NCBI GenBank assembly: GCA_902168105.1
Contig: CABHOY010000024.1
Span: 124,001 to 188,000 of the forward strand
Source of the DNA: an uncultured Flavihumibacter sp.
Lineage (GTDB): Bacteria > Bacteroidota > Bacteroidia > Chitinophagales > Chitinophagaceae
Direction: 5' to 3'
DNA: 64,000 nt
Position 1 is the first letter of the stretch. Each line of letters starts with the position of its first letter. The notes beneath the pieces are model-generated. The model worked only from the letters and a program-made list of their open reading frames with translations. It searched no databases and was not told where the DNA came from. Of this stretch, positions 1-8,343 are shown in pieces. The position numbers were made by a program, and so were the translations under genes.

Positions 1-97
1 TAATTCACTACATTAATTCCAGCAAAACATATTTACATATATAACGTAATTACTAAACTCTTTATATAATACTCTAAAGTTGGCATAGGTTATGAAC

Positions 98-132
98 ACC
101 TGCGGGCTTTCCAGCTTGCAGGTCTCTTTTTT
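98..132 (+). terminator. Rho-independent terminator
   Basis: The arms ACCTGC (98-103) and GCAGGT (118-123) form a hairpin followed by a T-rich tract on the plus strand. It points rightwards, so it should end a transcript entering from left of the window, not murF, which runs the other way. Bases 1-97 show no coding sequence that I can support. Confidence 0.6.
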
Positions 133-152
133 ATAGTATTATCTTCACTATT

Positions 153-1433
153 TTATTGGATCACTTTTTCCATACCGATACTTCTGGAACCTTTGATCAG
201 CAGATAAGCATCTGTAAATTGCTGTTGTTGCAGCCAGGAAGTTGCTGCTGCAGCATTTTCAAGGAATATATACGGATGATTGGTTTTAATAAAATCACCT
301 CCTACCAGTACCACCGCATGCCAATGTGTACGCTGTAATAAATTGACCAGTGCCTGGTGTTCTTTTACACTGTCCGGGCCTAGTTCCATCATCGCTCCTA
401 ACAATAAAACTTTCTTGTCGGCTGTAATACCCGCAAAGTTCTCGATAGCTGCTTTCATGCTTGATGGGTTTGCATTGTAAGCATCCATAATGATGGTATT
501 ACTGCCTTGTTTGATCACCTGTGAGCGGTTGTTGGAAGGAGCATAAGCTGCAATGGAAGTTTTGATCTTATCAGCTGGAACCCCGAAGTGCAGTCCAACT
601 GCCACAGCAGCCATCACATTCGGGAAATTGTACGCACCCACCAGCTGACTATCAATCTGGCCAATGTCTTCGTGACTGGTAACCTTCACACTTAACAATG
701 CACTGTCGGCCAGCGGCTGGCCTGTATAATCGGCGGATGTTTGTCCGTAGGTTATCACAGTAGGAATACCTTTACTCATTTCGAGCAGGTAAGAGTACTC
801 ATTACAAACAAACACAGTCCCATTATTCTTACGCAGGAAATCGTACAGTTCTCCTTTCGCTCTGCGTACCCCTTCTTCACTGCCGAATCCTTCCAGGTGG
901 GCCTTTCCGATATTGGTAATGATGCCATGAGTTGGCCTCGCGATCTTACAATAACTTTCGATCTCGTGCTCATGATTAGCACCCATTTCAATAACGGCCA
1001 TAGCCGCATCAGCAGGAATGCGCAATATGGTTAATGGTACGCCTATATGATTGTTCAGATTGCCTGCAGTAGCAGTAGTCTTAAATGCTGATGACAGTAC
1101 CGTGCTGACCAACTCTTTCGTAGTTGTCTTGCCGTTAGTACCGGTAATAGCGAGGAATGGAATATTCAGGCTTTGTCTGTGCTTTAACGCCAGTTGCTGT
1201 AGTGCTTCCAGCACATCTGTCGCCAGCATCATTTTATCCGGTTGCGTATAATATGCTTCCTCATCTATTACTGCAAATGCAGCTCCTTTTTCAAGTGCAG
1301 CAGCAGCATAGGTATTCCCGTTAAAGTTGAGTCCTTTCAGTGCAAAGAATATATCACCTGCTTTGAGCTGTCTGGTATCTGTTTGTATAGATGGGTATTG
1401 CCGGTAAATGTCGTAAAGCTGATCAATGTTCAT
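153..1433 (-). CDS. murF: UDP-N-acetylmuramoyl-tripeptide--D-alanyl-D-alanine ligase MurF
   Basis: Cytoplasmic Mur ligase that adds D-Ala-D-Ala to UDP-MurNAc-tripeptide, the last cytoplasmic step in building the peptidoglycan pentapeptide. The ATP-binding loop GTNGKTTTKE lies near residue 98, followed by the central-domain stretch GNLNNHIGVPLT and the C-terminal domain with MDAYNANPSS. The frame is open for 23 further codons upstream, but that part has no Mur-like sequence; the ATG at 1433 gives MNIDQLYDIY, the usual N-terminus, and 426 residues, normal for Bacteroidota MurF. It stands alone, with a divergent lipoprotein unit upstream. Very sure of family and function. Confidence 0.96.
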   Translation of the reverse strand: MNIDQLYDIYRQYPSIQTDTRQLKAGDIFFALKGLNFNGNTYAAAALEKGAAFAVIDEEAYYTQPDKMMLATDVLEALQQLALKHRQSLNIPFLAITGTNGKTTTKELVSTVLSSAFKTTATAGNLNNHIGVPLTILRIPADAAMAVIEMGANHEHEIESYCKIARPTHGIITNIGKAHLEGFGSEEGVRRAKGELYDFLRKNNGTVFVCNEYSYLLEMSKGIPTVITYGQTSADYTGQPLADSALLSVKVTSHEDIGQIDSQLVGAYNFPNVMAAVAVGLHFGVPADKIKTSIAAYAPSNNRSQVIKQGSNTIIMDAYNANPSSMKAAIENFAGITADKKVLLLGAMMELGPDSVKEHQALVNLLQRTHWHAVVLVGGDFIKTNHPYIFLENAAAATSWLQQQQFTDAYLLIKGSRSIGMEKVIQ

Positions 1434-1549
1434 AAAAACAAATGTATTAAAAATCAGTTGATAGTCCATCAGCAGCAGCGTATGCCCAGAGGAATCCTTC
1501 AAAAAATTACTAAAATGAGCGGGCTATATGGACTATCAATTATATAATA

Positions 1550-1557
1550 TATTTTTG
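1550..1557 (+). promoter_or_regulatory. Putative -7 promoter element
   Basis: TATTTTTG fits the Bacteroidota -7 consensus TAnnTTTG exactly and lies 65 bp upstream of the start of the heme-type lipoprotein gene. I see no clear -33 TTTG at the standard distance. Confidence 0.45.
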
Positions 1558-1622
1558 TTTTAGACGTTGTAATTACCAATAACCATTCAAAGACCGGGTG
1601 ACACCCGCCAAACCAAAGTGAA

Positions 1623-2003
1623 ATGAAAAAACCTATGAAAACGGCACTGTTTCCCTTAGTGCTTATGTTCTTCGTGTACAGTTGCACAGCCGAACAGGCG
1701 CCTAAACCAGACCCGGGAATTGCACCTAATGCATGCGATACCGCAGTGATCACATCCGATTACATTATGACGACCATTTCCAGTAAATGTACCAATGGCG
1801 CTTGCCATAAGGGAACGGGAAATTTTGTTGTATCGGATTTTTCTACGCTGGCAAAGCTGAAGACCTATCTCAACGCGAATGAAGCATTATTCCGGGAACG
1901 GGTAACAGGACCAAATGCGGACATGCCTCCCCGTGGTGAAAAGTTCAGCCAGGGAACGCGCGATTCTATTAACTGCTGGCTTTCCCATGGTATGCCGGAA
2001 TAA
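1623..2003 (+). CDS. Lipoprotein with a CX4CH heme-type motif
   Basis: A 126-residue protein with a lipoprotein signal ending at Cys21 (VYSC), so it should be lipid-anchored in the envelope. It carries C56-TNGA-C61-H62, a CX4CH variant of the c-type heme motif, and MPPRG at 101-105, a context typical of the distal Met ligand in small c-type cytochromes. Cys38 and Cys118 could form a disulfide. It is the first gene of a tight unit with a YceI protein and a DUF5777 barrel (gaps of 24 and 27 bp), with a good -7 element upstream. The likely role is electron transfer or heme binding at the outer membrane, but heme attachment to CX4CH is inferred, not shown. Confidence 0.7.
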   Translation: MKKPMKTALFPLVLMFFVYSCTAEQAPKPDPGIAPNACDTAVITSDYIMTTISSKCTNGACHKGTGNFVVSDFSTLAKLKTYLNANEALFRERVTGPNADMPPRGEKFSQGTRDSINCWLSHGMPE

Positions 2004-2027
2004 TGGATCTTTAAAAAACAGTTTACA

Positions 2028-2573
2028 ATGAAACAAATGATTACCCTGCTTGCAGGATTATTCCTTACACATGCCGCCCTTGCGCAGGATGTGTATACCT
2101 GCCGGAATACTGCACTATCCTTTTTTTCTGCCACACCCGTTGAAGATATTGACGCTACTTCGGATAAAGGCGTGTCTGCTATCAACCTGAAAACGGGAGA
2201 GGTATATTTTAAAGTGGCAGTGAACACATTTAAGTTTAAGAAACAGCTCATGGAAGAGCATTTCAATGAGAACTATCTTGAGAGTGATAAATATCCGAAT
2301 GCTATCTTCAAAGGCAAAATTGTATCGCCTCCCGATCTGCATAAAGATGGCACCTATGAAGTAGTAGTAGACGGAACTTTGTCTCTTCACGGAGTGGACA
2401 AACCCTATCATGAAAAGGCCACTATCACTGTTAAAGACGGGAAACCGGCCGCCAATACCAAATTCAATGTAAAGCTGGCTGATCATCACATAAAAATACC
2501 TACACTGGTAATTAAAAACATCGCGGAAGTAGTTGAAGTAACTGTGAAAGCAGCTTATACTACTGCAACCTGA
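2028..2573 (+). CDS. YceI family protein
   Basis: A secreted, lipocalin-like beta-barrel protein of 181 residues with a signal peptide ending near residue 19 (HAALAQ). YceI proteins bind polyisoprenoid or other amphiphilic ligands in the periplasm. Family features seen are the LKTGEVYFKVAV and FKFKKQLMEEHFNENYLES segments and the later DKYPNAIFKG. It sits between the heme-type lipoprotein and the DUF5777 barrel on the same strand with short gaps, so the three are probably co-transcribed. In Bacteroidota YceI proteins are often encoded beside cytochrome-like genes; what this unit does is not known to me. Confidence 0.88.
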   Translation: MKQMITLLAGLFLTHAALAQDVYTCRNTALSFFSATPVEDIDATSDKGVSAINLKTGEVYFKVAVNTFKFKKQLMEEHFNENYLESDKYPNAIFKGKIVSPPDLHKDGTYEVVVDGTLSLHGVDKPYHEKATITVKDGKPAANTKFNVKLADHHIKIPTLVIKNIAEVVEVTVKAAYTTAT

Positions 2574-2600
2574 TAAAATCCATTTAATCTGTCAGAACCT

Positions 2601-3524
2601 ATGAAACATATATCTCTGTTGCTCCTGGGCTGTTGCCTCGGACTGAATACTTTTGCCCAGGAAAGCCTGGAGGCAATGATCGACAAAGACGATGTGAAAA
2701 CGCATGAACCGGTAATTGCTACTTATAAATCAACCCGTATCATACAGGGACATTCACCCGAAACCCTTAAAAAGCGTGAGCTCGATTTCAGGGTAGCACA
2801 TCATTTCGGTGATCTTGGAGGTGAGTTCGGTGGGGCTAAGACCTTCTTCGGAATGGACAACTCTGCCGATGTCCGCATCGCCTTTGAGTATGGTATTACC
2901 GACCGTTTGATGGCGGGAATTGGCCGTACAAAAGGTTCCGGCAATCTTACTGAACTTTATGAAGGACTGGCTAAATATAAACTGCTGCAACAAACCACAG
3001 ACGATCATATGCCTGTGACCATCACCTTGTTTGGTAATTCGGTCGTTAGTGCAATGACCTCGAGCAAGACGGTTTCTGACGCCAGTTATTTCGGTAAATT
3101 CTCTGACCGCCTTTCTTATACCGGTCAGGTGATCATAGCCCGTAAGTTCAACCGTAATTTATCTCTGACCTTGTTGCCAACGCTGGTACACCGCAACCGG
3201 GTAGGGTACCTGGATGAAAATGACATTTTCGCGCTGGGAGCCGGTGGAAGACTTAAATTCTCTAAGCGGATCGGTTTGCTGGTAGAGTATTTTTATCCGT
3301 TCAGGAACCAGGAAAGTAAGGACTATTTTAAAGAGCAGGGCAGGAAACTGTATAATCCACTGGCAGTAGGACTGGAAATCGAAACAGGTGGACACGTATT
3401 TCATGTCAACTTTACCAACTCGACAGCTATCCTGGAGAATCAGTTCATACCTGAAACGACCACGTCGTGGTTACAGGGACAATTCCGCTGGGGATTCAAT
3501 ATTTCCAGAAGATTCTCGCTGTAA
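2601..3524 (+). CDS. DUF5777 family outer-membrane beta-barrel protein
   Basis: A 307-residue protein with a signal peptide ending near residue 19 (NTFAQ) and alternating beta-strand patterns up to the aromatic C-terminal end (GFNISRRFSL). The segments DFRVAHHFGD near residue 62 and IAFEYGITDRLMAGIGR near 95 are typical of the DUF5777 barrel family. It closes the lipoprotein-YceI unit. The family has no established function; the operon suggests a link to the heme-type lipoprotein at the outer membrane. Downstream lies a long inverted repeat that may end the transcript. Confidence 0.8.
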   Translation: MKHISLLLLGCCLGLNTFAQESLEAMIDKDDVKTHEPVIATYKSTRIIQGHSPETLKKRELDFRVAHHFGDLGGEFGGAKTFFGMDNSADVRIAFEYGITDRLMAGIGRTKGSGNLTELYEGLAKYKLLQQTTDDHMPVTITLFGNSVVSAMTSSKTVSDASYFGKFSDRLSYTGQVIIARKFNRNLSLTLLPTLVHRNRVGYLDENDIFALGAGGRLKFSKRIGLLVEYFYPFRNQESKDYFKEQGRKLYNPLAVGLEIETGGHVFHVNFTNSTAILENQFIPETTTSWLQGQFRWGFNISRRFSL

Positions 3525-3525
3525 T

Positions 3526-3604
3526 AATTAGGAATTAGCATTGAGAATCAGGAATTAAGTCATGTAACTTCTTAATTCCTGATTCTTAATACTAATTCCT
3601 AATT
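3526..3604. repeat. Long inverted repeat (intergenic hairpin, copy A)
   Basis: Arms 3526-3559 and 3571-3604 are complementary over 34 positions with two mismatches, around an 11-nt loop. There is no T tract of the intrinsic-terminator kind. The right arm closely resembles the right arm of the hairpin at 10712-10785, so it is probably a member of a dispersed hairpin family. Confidence 0.85.
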
Positions 3605-3622
3605 TGTATTTTTACATACCTT

Positions 3623-3949
3623 ATGGAGCCGGTAACCTGTTACATAAAAGAAAGATCGCTTCTTGCCCGTATGGCGGCGCGCTATATGGGAGGGAATCAG
3701 ATCGCTATGGTCATAGGAAGAACGATCCACCTGCATGGAACCAGCCGGGAAAATTTCCTGCGGCATAAGTGGTGGGTACGGCATGAAATATGTCATGTAA
3801 TGCAATACAAAGAGTTAGGCCTGGTACCCTTTCTCTGGAAATATTTCTGGGAGTGTATAAGGGTAGGCTATTACGCCAACAGGTTTGAAGTAGCAGCCAG
3901 GGCTGCGGAGCATGATGCGGCAATTATGAACAGTGTTAGGATAATTTAA
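3623..3949 (+). CDS. Small HExxH (DUF4157-like) protein
   Basis: A 108-residue protein with no signal peptide. HEICH at residues 54-58 fits the zinc-binding HExxH motif and its setting (WWVRHEICHVMQY) resembles DUF4157 proteins, where the motif is HExxHVxQ. Acidic residues after it (Glu89, Glu96) are possible third ligands. DUF4157 domains are usually part of much longer polymorphic-toxin or peptidase proteins, so a free-standing copy this short is a minimal version. The gene follows a long hairpin and has no close partner. A peptidase activity is only suggested by the motif. Confidence 0.65.
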   Translation: MEPVTCYIKERSLLARMAARYMGGNQIAMVIGRTIHLHGTSRENFLRHKWWVRHEICHVMQYKELGLVPFLWKYFWECIRVGYYANRFEVAARAAEHDAAIMNSVRII

Positions 3950-4091
3950 AGGGTTTTAAATCAATTGTTTAGATTTGCTCAGACGTCCATCAGTACTACT
4001 TCTAAACGAAAAGTTAAAGTCTTCTTTGATATATAATTTTTAGTACTACTGGATATATTTTGCTTATTTTTACGTTAAACGGAGGTGTTTT

Positions 4092-4478
4092 ATGGTAAAA
4101 AAAGTAACAGACGGAATTACCATCAGTGTGGAGACATTTTATCAACCGGATTATTCAAATCCGATTGGTAGTGAGTTTATGTTCGCCTACCGTATCACCA
4201 TCGAGAACAATAATACTTTCCCTATCAAGCTTCTTCGCCGCCACTGGTATATTATCGATTCTAACGGTACCCACCGTGAGGTAGAAGGAGAAGGCGTAGT
4301 TGGTGTGCAACCTTTGCTAGCCCCATCTGAAAGCTATCAATATGTCTCAGGTTCTAATCTGCGTACGGAGATCGGTAAAATGTACGGTACCTACCAGATG
4401 GAAAATCAGCTCAACAAAAAGCTGTTTGAGGTCAAGATCCCCGAATTTCAGATGATTGTGCCTTTTAAGCTAAATTGA
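4092..4478 (+). CDS. apaG: ApaG family protein
   Basis: A 128-residue single-domain protein of the ApaG family, a fibronectin-III-like fold. The conserved core is visible: YRITIENNNTFPIKLLRRHWYIIDSNG, then GEGVVGVQPLLAPSESYQYVSG and GKMYGTYQM. ApaG has been linked to Co2+/Mg2+ homeostasis and diadenosine tetraphosphate metabolism in enterobacteria, without a settled biochemical role. GGAGGT at 4081-4086, 5 bp before the ATG, is an unusually strong Shine-Dalgarno for this phylum and fixes the start. The gene appears to be monocistronic. Confidence 0.92.
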   Translation: MVKKVTDGITISVETFYQPDYSNPIGSEFMFAYRITIENNNTFPIKLLRRHWYIIDSNGTHREVEGEGVVGVQPLLAPSESYQYVSGSNLRTEIGKMYGTYQMENQLNKKLFEVKIPEFQMIVPFKLN

Positions 4479-4631
4479 TTTACGTTTTACACTGTTTCTA
4501 TTTCTGATACTGCACCTTTCCGGGTACTGGAATGCTGTTTTAGAAAATGATTAACTTGAATTATCTGACCGGAAACAGATAACCGGCATACCCTCGTTTC
4601 CGCAATTCTGATAACCTGCAAATGCATACAA

Positions 4632-5258
4632 ATGGACACCAAACAAGCTTATAATCTCTGGGCCTCCCAGTACGATACGAACGATAATAAAACACGTGAC
4701 CTCGAAGCACATGCACTCAGGGAATCCCTGGCAGATATTCAATTTAAGACCTGCCTCGAAGTGGGCTGCGGTACAGGAAAGAATACGCTTTGGTTCCAGG
4801 AGAGGGCCGATTATATCACCGCTATCGATCTTTCAGAAGAAATGATGGCGAAAGCCAGGCAAAAGATCTCTTCTTCCCGTGTTTTGTTCAAACAGGCAGA
4901 TATTACCAAAGAATGGACATTCCAGGACGGGCTGTACGATCTTGTCAGCTTTAGCCTGGTACTGGAACACATCGATGACCTTGACCATATTTTCGACCAG
5001 GTGGCAAAGTCAATGCATCCCAATGGACATGTATATATCGGAGAATTACATCCGTTTAAGCAATATGTAGGTTCTAAAGCACGATTTGATACAGAGAATG
5101 GCACAGAAGTGCTGGAATGTTTCAATCATCATATTTCCGACTTCATTCAGTCAGCAAAGAAATACGGACTTGTAGTAGCCGATATAAATGAATATTTTGA
5201 CGACGACAACAGGAATGGGATCCCGAGGATCCTCACTATTATTTTGAAGAAAGTTTAA
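4632..5258 (+). CDS. Class I SAM-dependent methyltransferase
   Basis: A 208-residue soluble methyltransferase. Motif I LEVGCGTGKNT (around residues 42-52) binds S-adenosylmethionine, the acidic residue of motif II is in ITAIDLSEEM, and the motif IV region LVSFSLVLEHIDD follows. The N-terminus YNLWASQYD is typical of the Methyltransf_11/25 group. Its TAA stop overlaps the ATG of the next gene by one base, so the two are translationally coupled. The substrate cannot be read from the sequence. Confidence 0.88.
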   Translation: MDTKQAYNLWASQYDTNDNKTRDLEAHALRESLADIQFKTCLEVGCGTGKNTLWFQERADYITAIDLSEEMMAKARQKISSSRVLFKQADITKEWTFQDGLYDLVSFSLVLEHIDDLDHIFDQVAKSMHPNGHVYIGELHPFKQYVGSKARFDTENGTEVLECFNHHISDFIQSAKKYGLVVADINEYFDDDNRNGIPRILTIILKKV

Positions 5259-6136
5259 TGAAACTAACGATCACAGGGTATTCTACCGCTTTATTTTCTA
5301 CCTGGTATTTTGTTGAAGAGCTGGGAATTCTATTCGATGCAGGCGATGGTATGATGTCGGCTTTATTGCAGAAAAGCAGAAAGATCAATCATGCTTTTAT
5401 TTCACATGCAGACAGAGATCATCTTACCGGATTGCTGCAATTCAATCAGCTCAATGCCAGAGAAGGATATCCTGTTATTCATTATCCGAAAGATTCGCGT
5501 TCTTTCCCCTATATGCAAGCCTTCTTTCAGCAGTTCGACCCTTATGCGGTAGGTACTGTATGGGAGCCTGCATCACCAGGCGATGAGATCCGTGTAAAGG
5601 ACGACATTTTAGTAATACCTGTCCGCAATGGACATGTGCCCGTACCTCCGGAAGTTATCAGAAGCCTGAGTTTTAAAGTAATGCAGACGAAACGGAAACT
5701 CAGGCCGGAACTGGCTGGTTTGCCGGGAGAAGAGATACGTAGAATTGGATTGGAACATGGGAAGGAGAGTACGACTATGGAGGTCCGTACAAACATATTG
5801 AGTTATTCTGGAGATACACCTGTAGAAGATCTCACGCAATGGAATGATTCGAAGGTCCTTATTCATGAAGCCACATTCCTGGAAAGAGAAGAAGAGATCA
5901 AAGTATATGCTTACAAGAATAAGCACAGCCGATTGGATGAAGTGATTGAAATGGTAAGCGGCAGTAATATTGAAACGTTGATATTAGGACACTTTTCATC
6001 ACGGTATAGCGCTGAGCAAATTGATGATGCGATCCGGCAATTGTGTGACAGGTATGCAGTGAATATACCGGTGTTCCGGGTATTGCCGGGAGAGACGGTA
6101 GTGAATGTACTGGGCGGAAGGCCGGTGAATGGGTAG
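5258..6136 (+). CDS. MBL fold (RNase Z-like) metallo-hydrolase
   Basis: A 292-residue metallo-beta-lactamase fold protein of the RNase Z-like branch. The metal motif is HADRDH at residues 50-55, that is HxDxDH instead of the usual HxHxDH. Further likely ligands are the His of GHVPVP, the Asp of SYSGDTP and the His of LILGHFSSRY near the end. It overlaps the methyltransferase stop codon by one base, so they form an operon. The changed second ligand may mean altered metal use. Family assignment is safe; RNase Z activity on tRNA is not established, as the protein lacks an obvious exosite arm. Confidence 0.82.
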   Translation: MKLTITGYSTALFSTWYFVEELGILFDAGDGMMSALLQKSRKINHAFISHADRDHLTGLLQFNQLNAREGYPVIHYPKDSRSFPYMQAFFQQFDPYAVGTVWEPASPGDEIRVKDDILVIPVRNGHVPVPPEVIRSLSFKVMQTKRKLRPELAGLPGEEIRRIGLEHGKESTTMEVRTNILSYSGDTPVEDLTQWNDSKVLIHEATFLEREEEIKVYAYKNKHSRLDEVIEMVSGSNIETLILGHFSSRYSAEQIDDAIRQLCDRYAVNIPVFRVLPGETVVNVLGGRPVNG

Positions 6137-6180
6137 TGTAGTATTTATTGCTTAATTTTAGATAATAATGGGTGTTTAAT

Positions 6181-6501
6181 ATGTCTGATGAAATGCTATT
6201 TAAAGAGAACGACGAAAACACAGCCGATTACTGGTCAGCAGGCGATCCGCAAGGGTTTTCAGATCTGAGCGCCATAGAAGATGGTGTGGATATGAGCATG
6301 CTGGAAAAAATCGGAGCAAGAGCAGCCAATAATGCAATTAATGAGAACAGAGCTTTGCAGTTGTCTCTCACATATGAGAAAGACGGATGGGTTGTCAAGG
6401 AATACGCCGACGGGCATATAGAGAAAATAGAACAACTCATAACTCCAGAGATCCCTTCAGATCTTAAGAAAGGCACTGTTTTACATGTCAAATTTCACTA
6501 A
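6181..6501 (+). CDS. Putative antitoxin of a zeta-type pair
   Basis: A 106-residue protein with no recognised domain and an acidic first half (EMLFKENDENTADYW). The end (GWVVKEYADGHIEKIEQL) looks like a small beta structure. It overlaps the following zeta-type kinase gene by 17 bp, the tight antitoxin-first arrangement common in toxin-antitoxin operons. The ATG at 6181 is chosen; a GTG three codons upstream is possible. It shows no similarity I can see to the classical epsilon antitoxin. The role is inferred from position only. Confidence 0.6.
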   Translation: MSDEMLFKENDENTADYWSAGDPQGFSDLSAIEDGVDMSMLEKIGARAANNAINENRALQLSLTYEKDGWVVKEYADGHIEKIEQLITPEIPSDLKKGTVLHVKFH

Positions 6502-7225
6502 GCGAATGCGCATTTTTGCCGGTCCGAATGGTTCTGGTAAAAGCACGATCATTTACGATATCAAAAAGAACTATTATTCTGGATTTTATCTGAACGCAGA
6601 TGAAATCCAGAAAGCATGTAGTGAGAAGGGGTTTATAAATCTGGGAGATTATCAATTGAAGATTTCGACAGCGGTTTTCGAACAGTATCTTTCCGAATCT
6701 TCCTTAAGAGAAAAATCGGAGAAAGATGGATATCATGTTGATCTCAAACTGCAGAACAACGTTATAACTACAGGAAAGAATACGCATGCATATGAAGCGG
6801 CACTAATCGCCGAATTTTTAAGACAGCAATTGATTTCTGTGGGGCATTCCTTCTCCTTTGAAACCGTAATGTCACATGCATCTAAATTAGAGATTCTCAA
6901 GCAGGCTTTGGACGCCGGGTATAGGAATTATTTATATTTTATTTCCACAGATTCTGTTCAGATCAATATCGCCAGGGTAAAAGAAAGAGTAAGAAAAGGC
7001 GGACATAATGTCGACGAGGAAAAAATAGTAGAGAGATATACCCGCTCGCTTGACTTACTTTCAAAGGTTATTCCTTATACGTATCGTACATTCCTGATAG
7101 ATAATTCCCGGTTAAGTTATCGTTTGATCGCAGAATTTGAGAAAGATAACTTTGTAATACACGATCAGGATATTCCGAATTGGTTTCGTCTATATGTGCT
7201 GGAAAAAATGCAGTTGCTGAAATAG
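6485..7225 (+). CDS. Zeta toxin family P-loop kinase
   Basis: A 246-residue protein with a Walker A loop AGPNGSGKST at residues 12-21 and FYLNADEIQ, the region that in zeta toxins holds the catalytic and substrate residues. GHSFSFETVMS and RVKERVRKGGHNV follow, the latter an arginine-rich lid-like segment typical of the family. Zeta toxins phosphorylate UDP-N-acetylglucosamine and block cell-wall synthesis; other members act on different substrates. The gene overlaps the upstream small ORF by 17 bp. Its stop lies one base from the stop of the convergent gldB. Family is fairly sure; toxicity and substrate are inferred. Confidence 0.8.
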   Translation: MSNFTKRMRIFAGPNGSGKSTIIYDIKKNYYSGFYLNADEIQKACSEKGFINLGDYQLKISTAVFEQYLSESSLREKSEKDGYHVDLKLQNNVITTGKNTHAYEAALIAEFLRQQLISVGHSFSFETVMSHASKLEILKQALDAGYRNYLYFISTDSVQINIARVKERVRKGGHNVDEEKIVERYTRSLDLLSKVIPYTYRTFLIDNSRLSYRLIAEFEKDNFVIHDQDIPNWFRLYVLEKMQLLK

Positions 7226-7226
7226 T

Positions 7227-8276
7227 TTACTTCGGCCTGTACTTCGACTGTGAAAAGATCTTCATCGCATCTTTCGTCTCCATCAGCTGTTGCAACGTTA
7301 CCTCAGGATGTTGTTTCATGTATTCCTTTACGATCCTCCATCCTACAAACGCCCCGATCCTACCTGGTGCTTCTTCAGGCATCCCTTGCGTAGTCGGTCC
7401 GTCATTCATGAAATGCATATTGCTCTGCCAGTCTGATTTATACAAGAGGTTCTGTTGCACGAAATATTGCCAGATCATCAGTTCATTTTCATCACACCAT
7501 TTCATCTGTGCTTTCGTATATCCCAAGCGGGTGCTATCTTCGGTTTCCGGTAATACCTGTTCGAGGAAGTACTGCTGTTTGCCGGCGCTTACCAGCTGAT
7601 TTACCAGTTGTTCGCCCGCTTCCGCACCTGGGTATTCCTGTTGCACAAGGGCCTGAACAGCATTGGTCGTAATATACTCCGGAGAGAATTTGCGGACCAT
7701 GTACATTGGGTAATCAGGTAACATCGGATATATCGGGAAATCTTTACCCAGATACATATCCAGACCAATACCCAGCACCGAATCGACGGTAACAGCACCG
7801 TAATTACTGATCACGGAACTGAAAGCCACAACTTTCTGTGGAAGAGGGAACGAAGGAATATAGTATTTGATATAGCGGAAGCTCTGCGCCAGGTCCTTTT
7901 CTAATGCATCCAGTTTAGGGAAATGTGCATTGATAGAATCTTGTAACACGCGGAAGTCGCCATTGCCGACAAGCATACGTGTTTGTAATAGTATTAAATT
8001 GCTGGTATCTGAGTAGGGACCGAAATTCATCACATGCTCAATGTAGGCAGGCAGGAATGTAGGATACACCTTTGCCAGTTGTTGCAATCCCGACTGAATA
8101 TTGTTGGTATCCAGTTTATACAATGCCTGATCAAAGCGGTCAATTTGTACGGTTACCGCAATATGGCTCACATCTGGCACGTTTTTGTGCTTACAGGCAG
8201 AGACACAGCAAATAAGGATGAGGGCGGACAATAGCCACTGAGTGTTACCAGCTAATTTATTAATGTAATTTCGCAT
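7227..8276 (-). CDS. gldB: Gliding motility lipoprotein GldB
   Basis: A 349-residue lipoprotein; the lipobox ends near Cys28 (CVSAC). GldB is required for Bacteroidota gliding and is linked to the type IX secretion machinery. Conserved stretches include DVSHIAVTVQIDRFDQALY, the KYYIPSFPLP region and GLDMYLGKDFPIYPMLPDYP. It is divergent from a PorT-like barrel gene and nadE, a neighbourhood that is common around gldB. Length fits the family. Its presence is one of the best taxonomic markers in the window; whether this strain glides cannot be told from one gene. Confidence 0.92.
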   Translation of the reverse strand: MRNYINKLAGNTQWLLSALILICCVSACKHKNVPDVSHIAVTVQIDRFDQALYKLDTNNIQSGLQQLAKVYPTFLPAYIEHVMNFGPYSDTSNLILLQTRMLVGNGDFRVLQDSINAHFPKLDALEKDLAQSFRYIKYYIPSFPLPQKVVAFSSVISNYGAVTVDSVLGIGLDMYLGKDFPIYPMLPDYPMYMVRKFSPEYITTNAVQALVQQEYPGAEAGEQLVNQLVSAGKQQYFLEQVLPETEDSTRLGYTKAQMKWCDENELMIWQYFVQQNLLYKSDWQSNMHFMNDGPTTQGMPEEAPGRIGAFVGWRIVKEYMKQHPEVTLQQLMETKDAMKIFSQSKYRPK

Positions 8277-8343
8277 ACTTGTTATCTAACTACGAATAGG
8301 TAAAAATATTATATAGCTTGTATTAAAAAAAAGATAAAATTAT

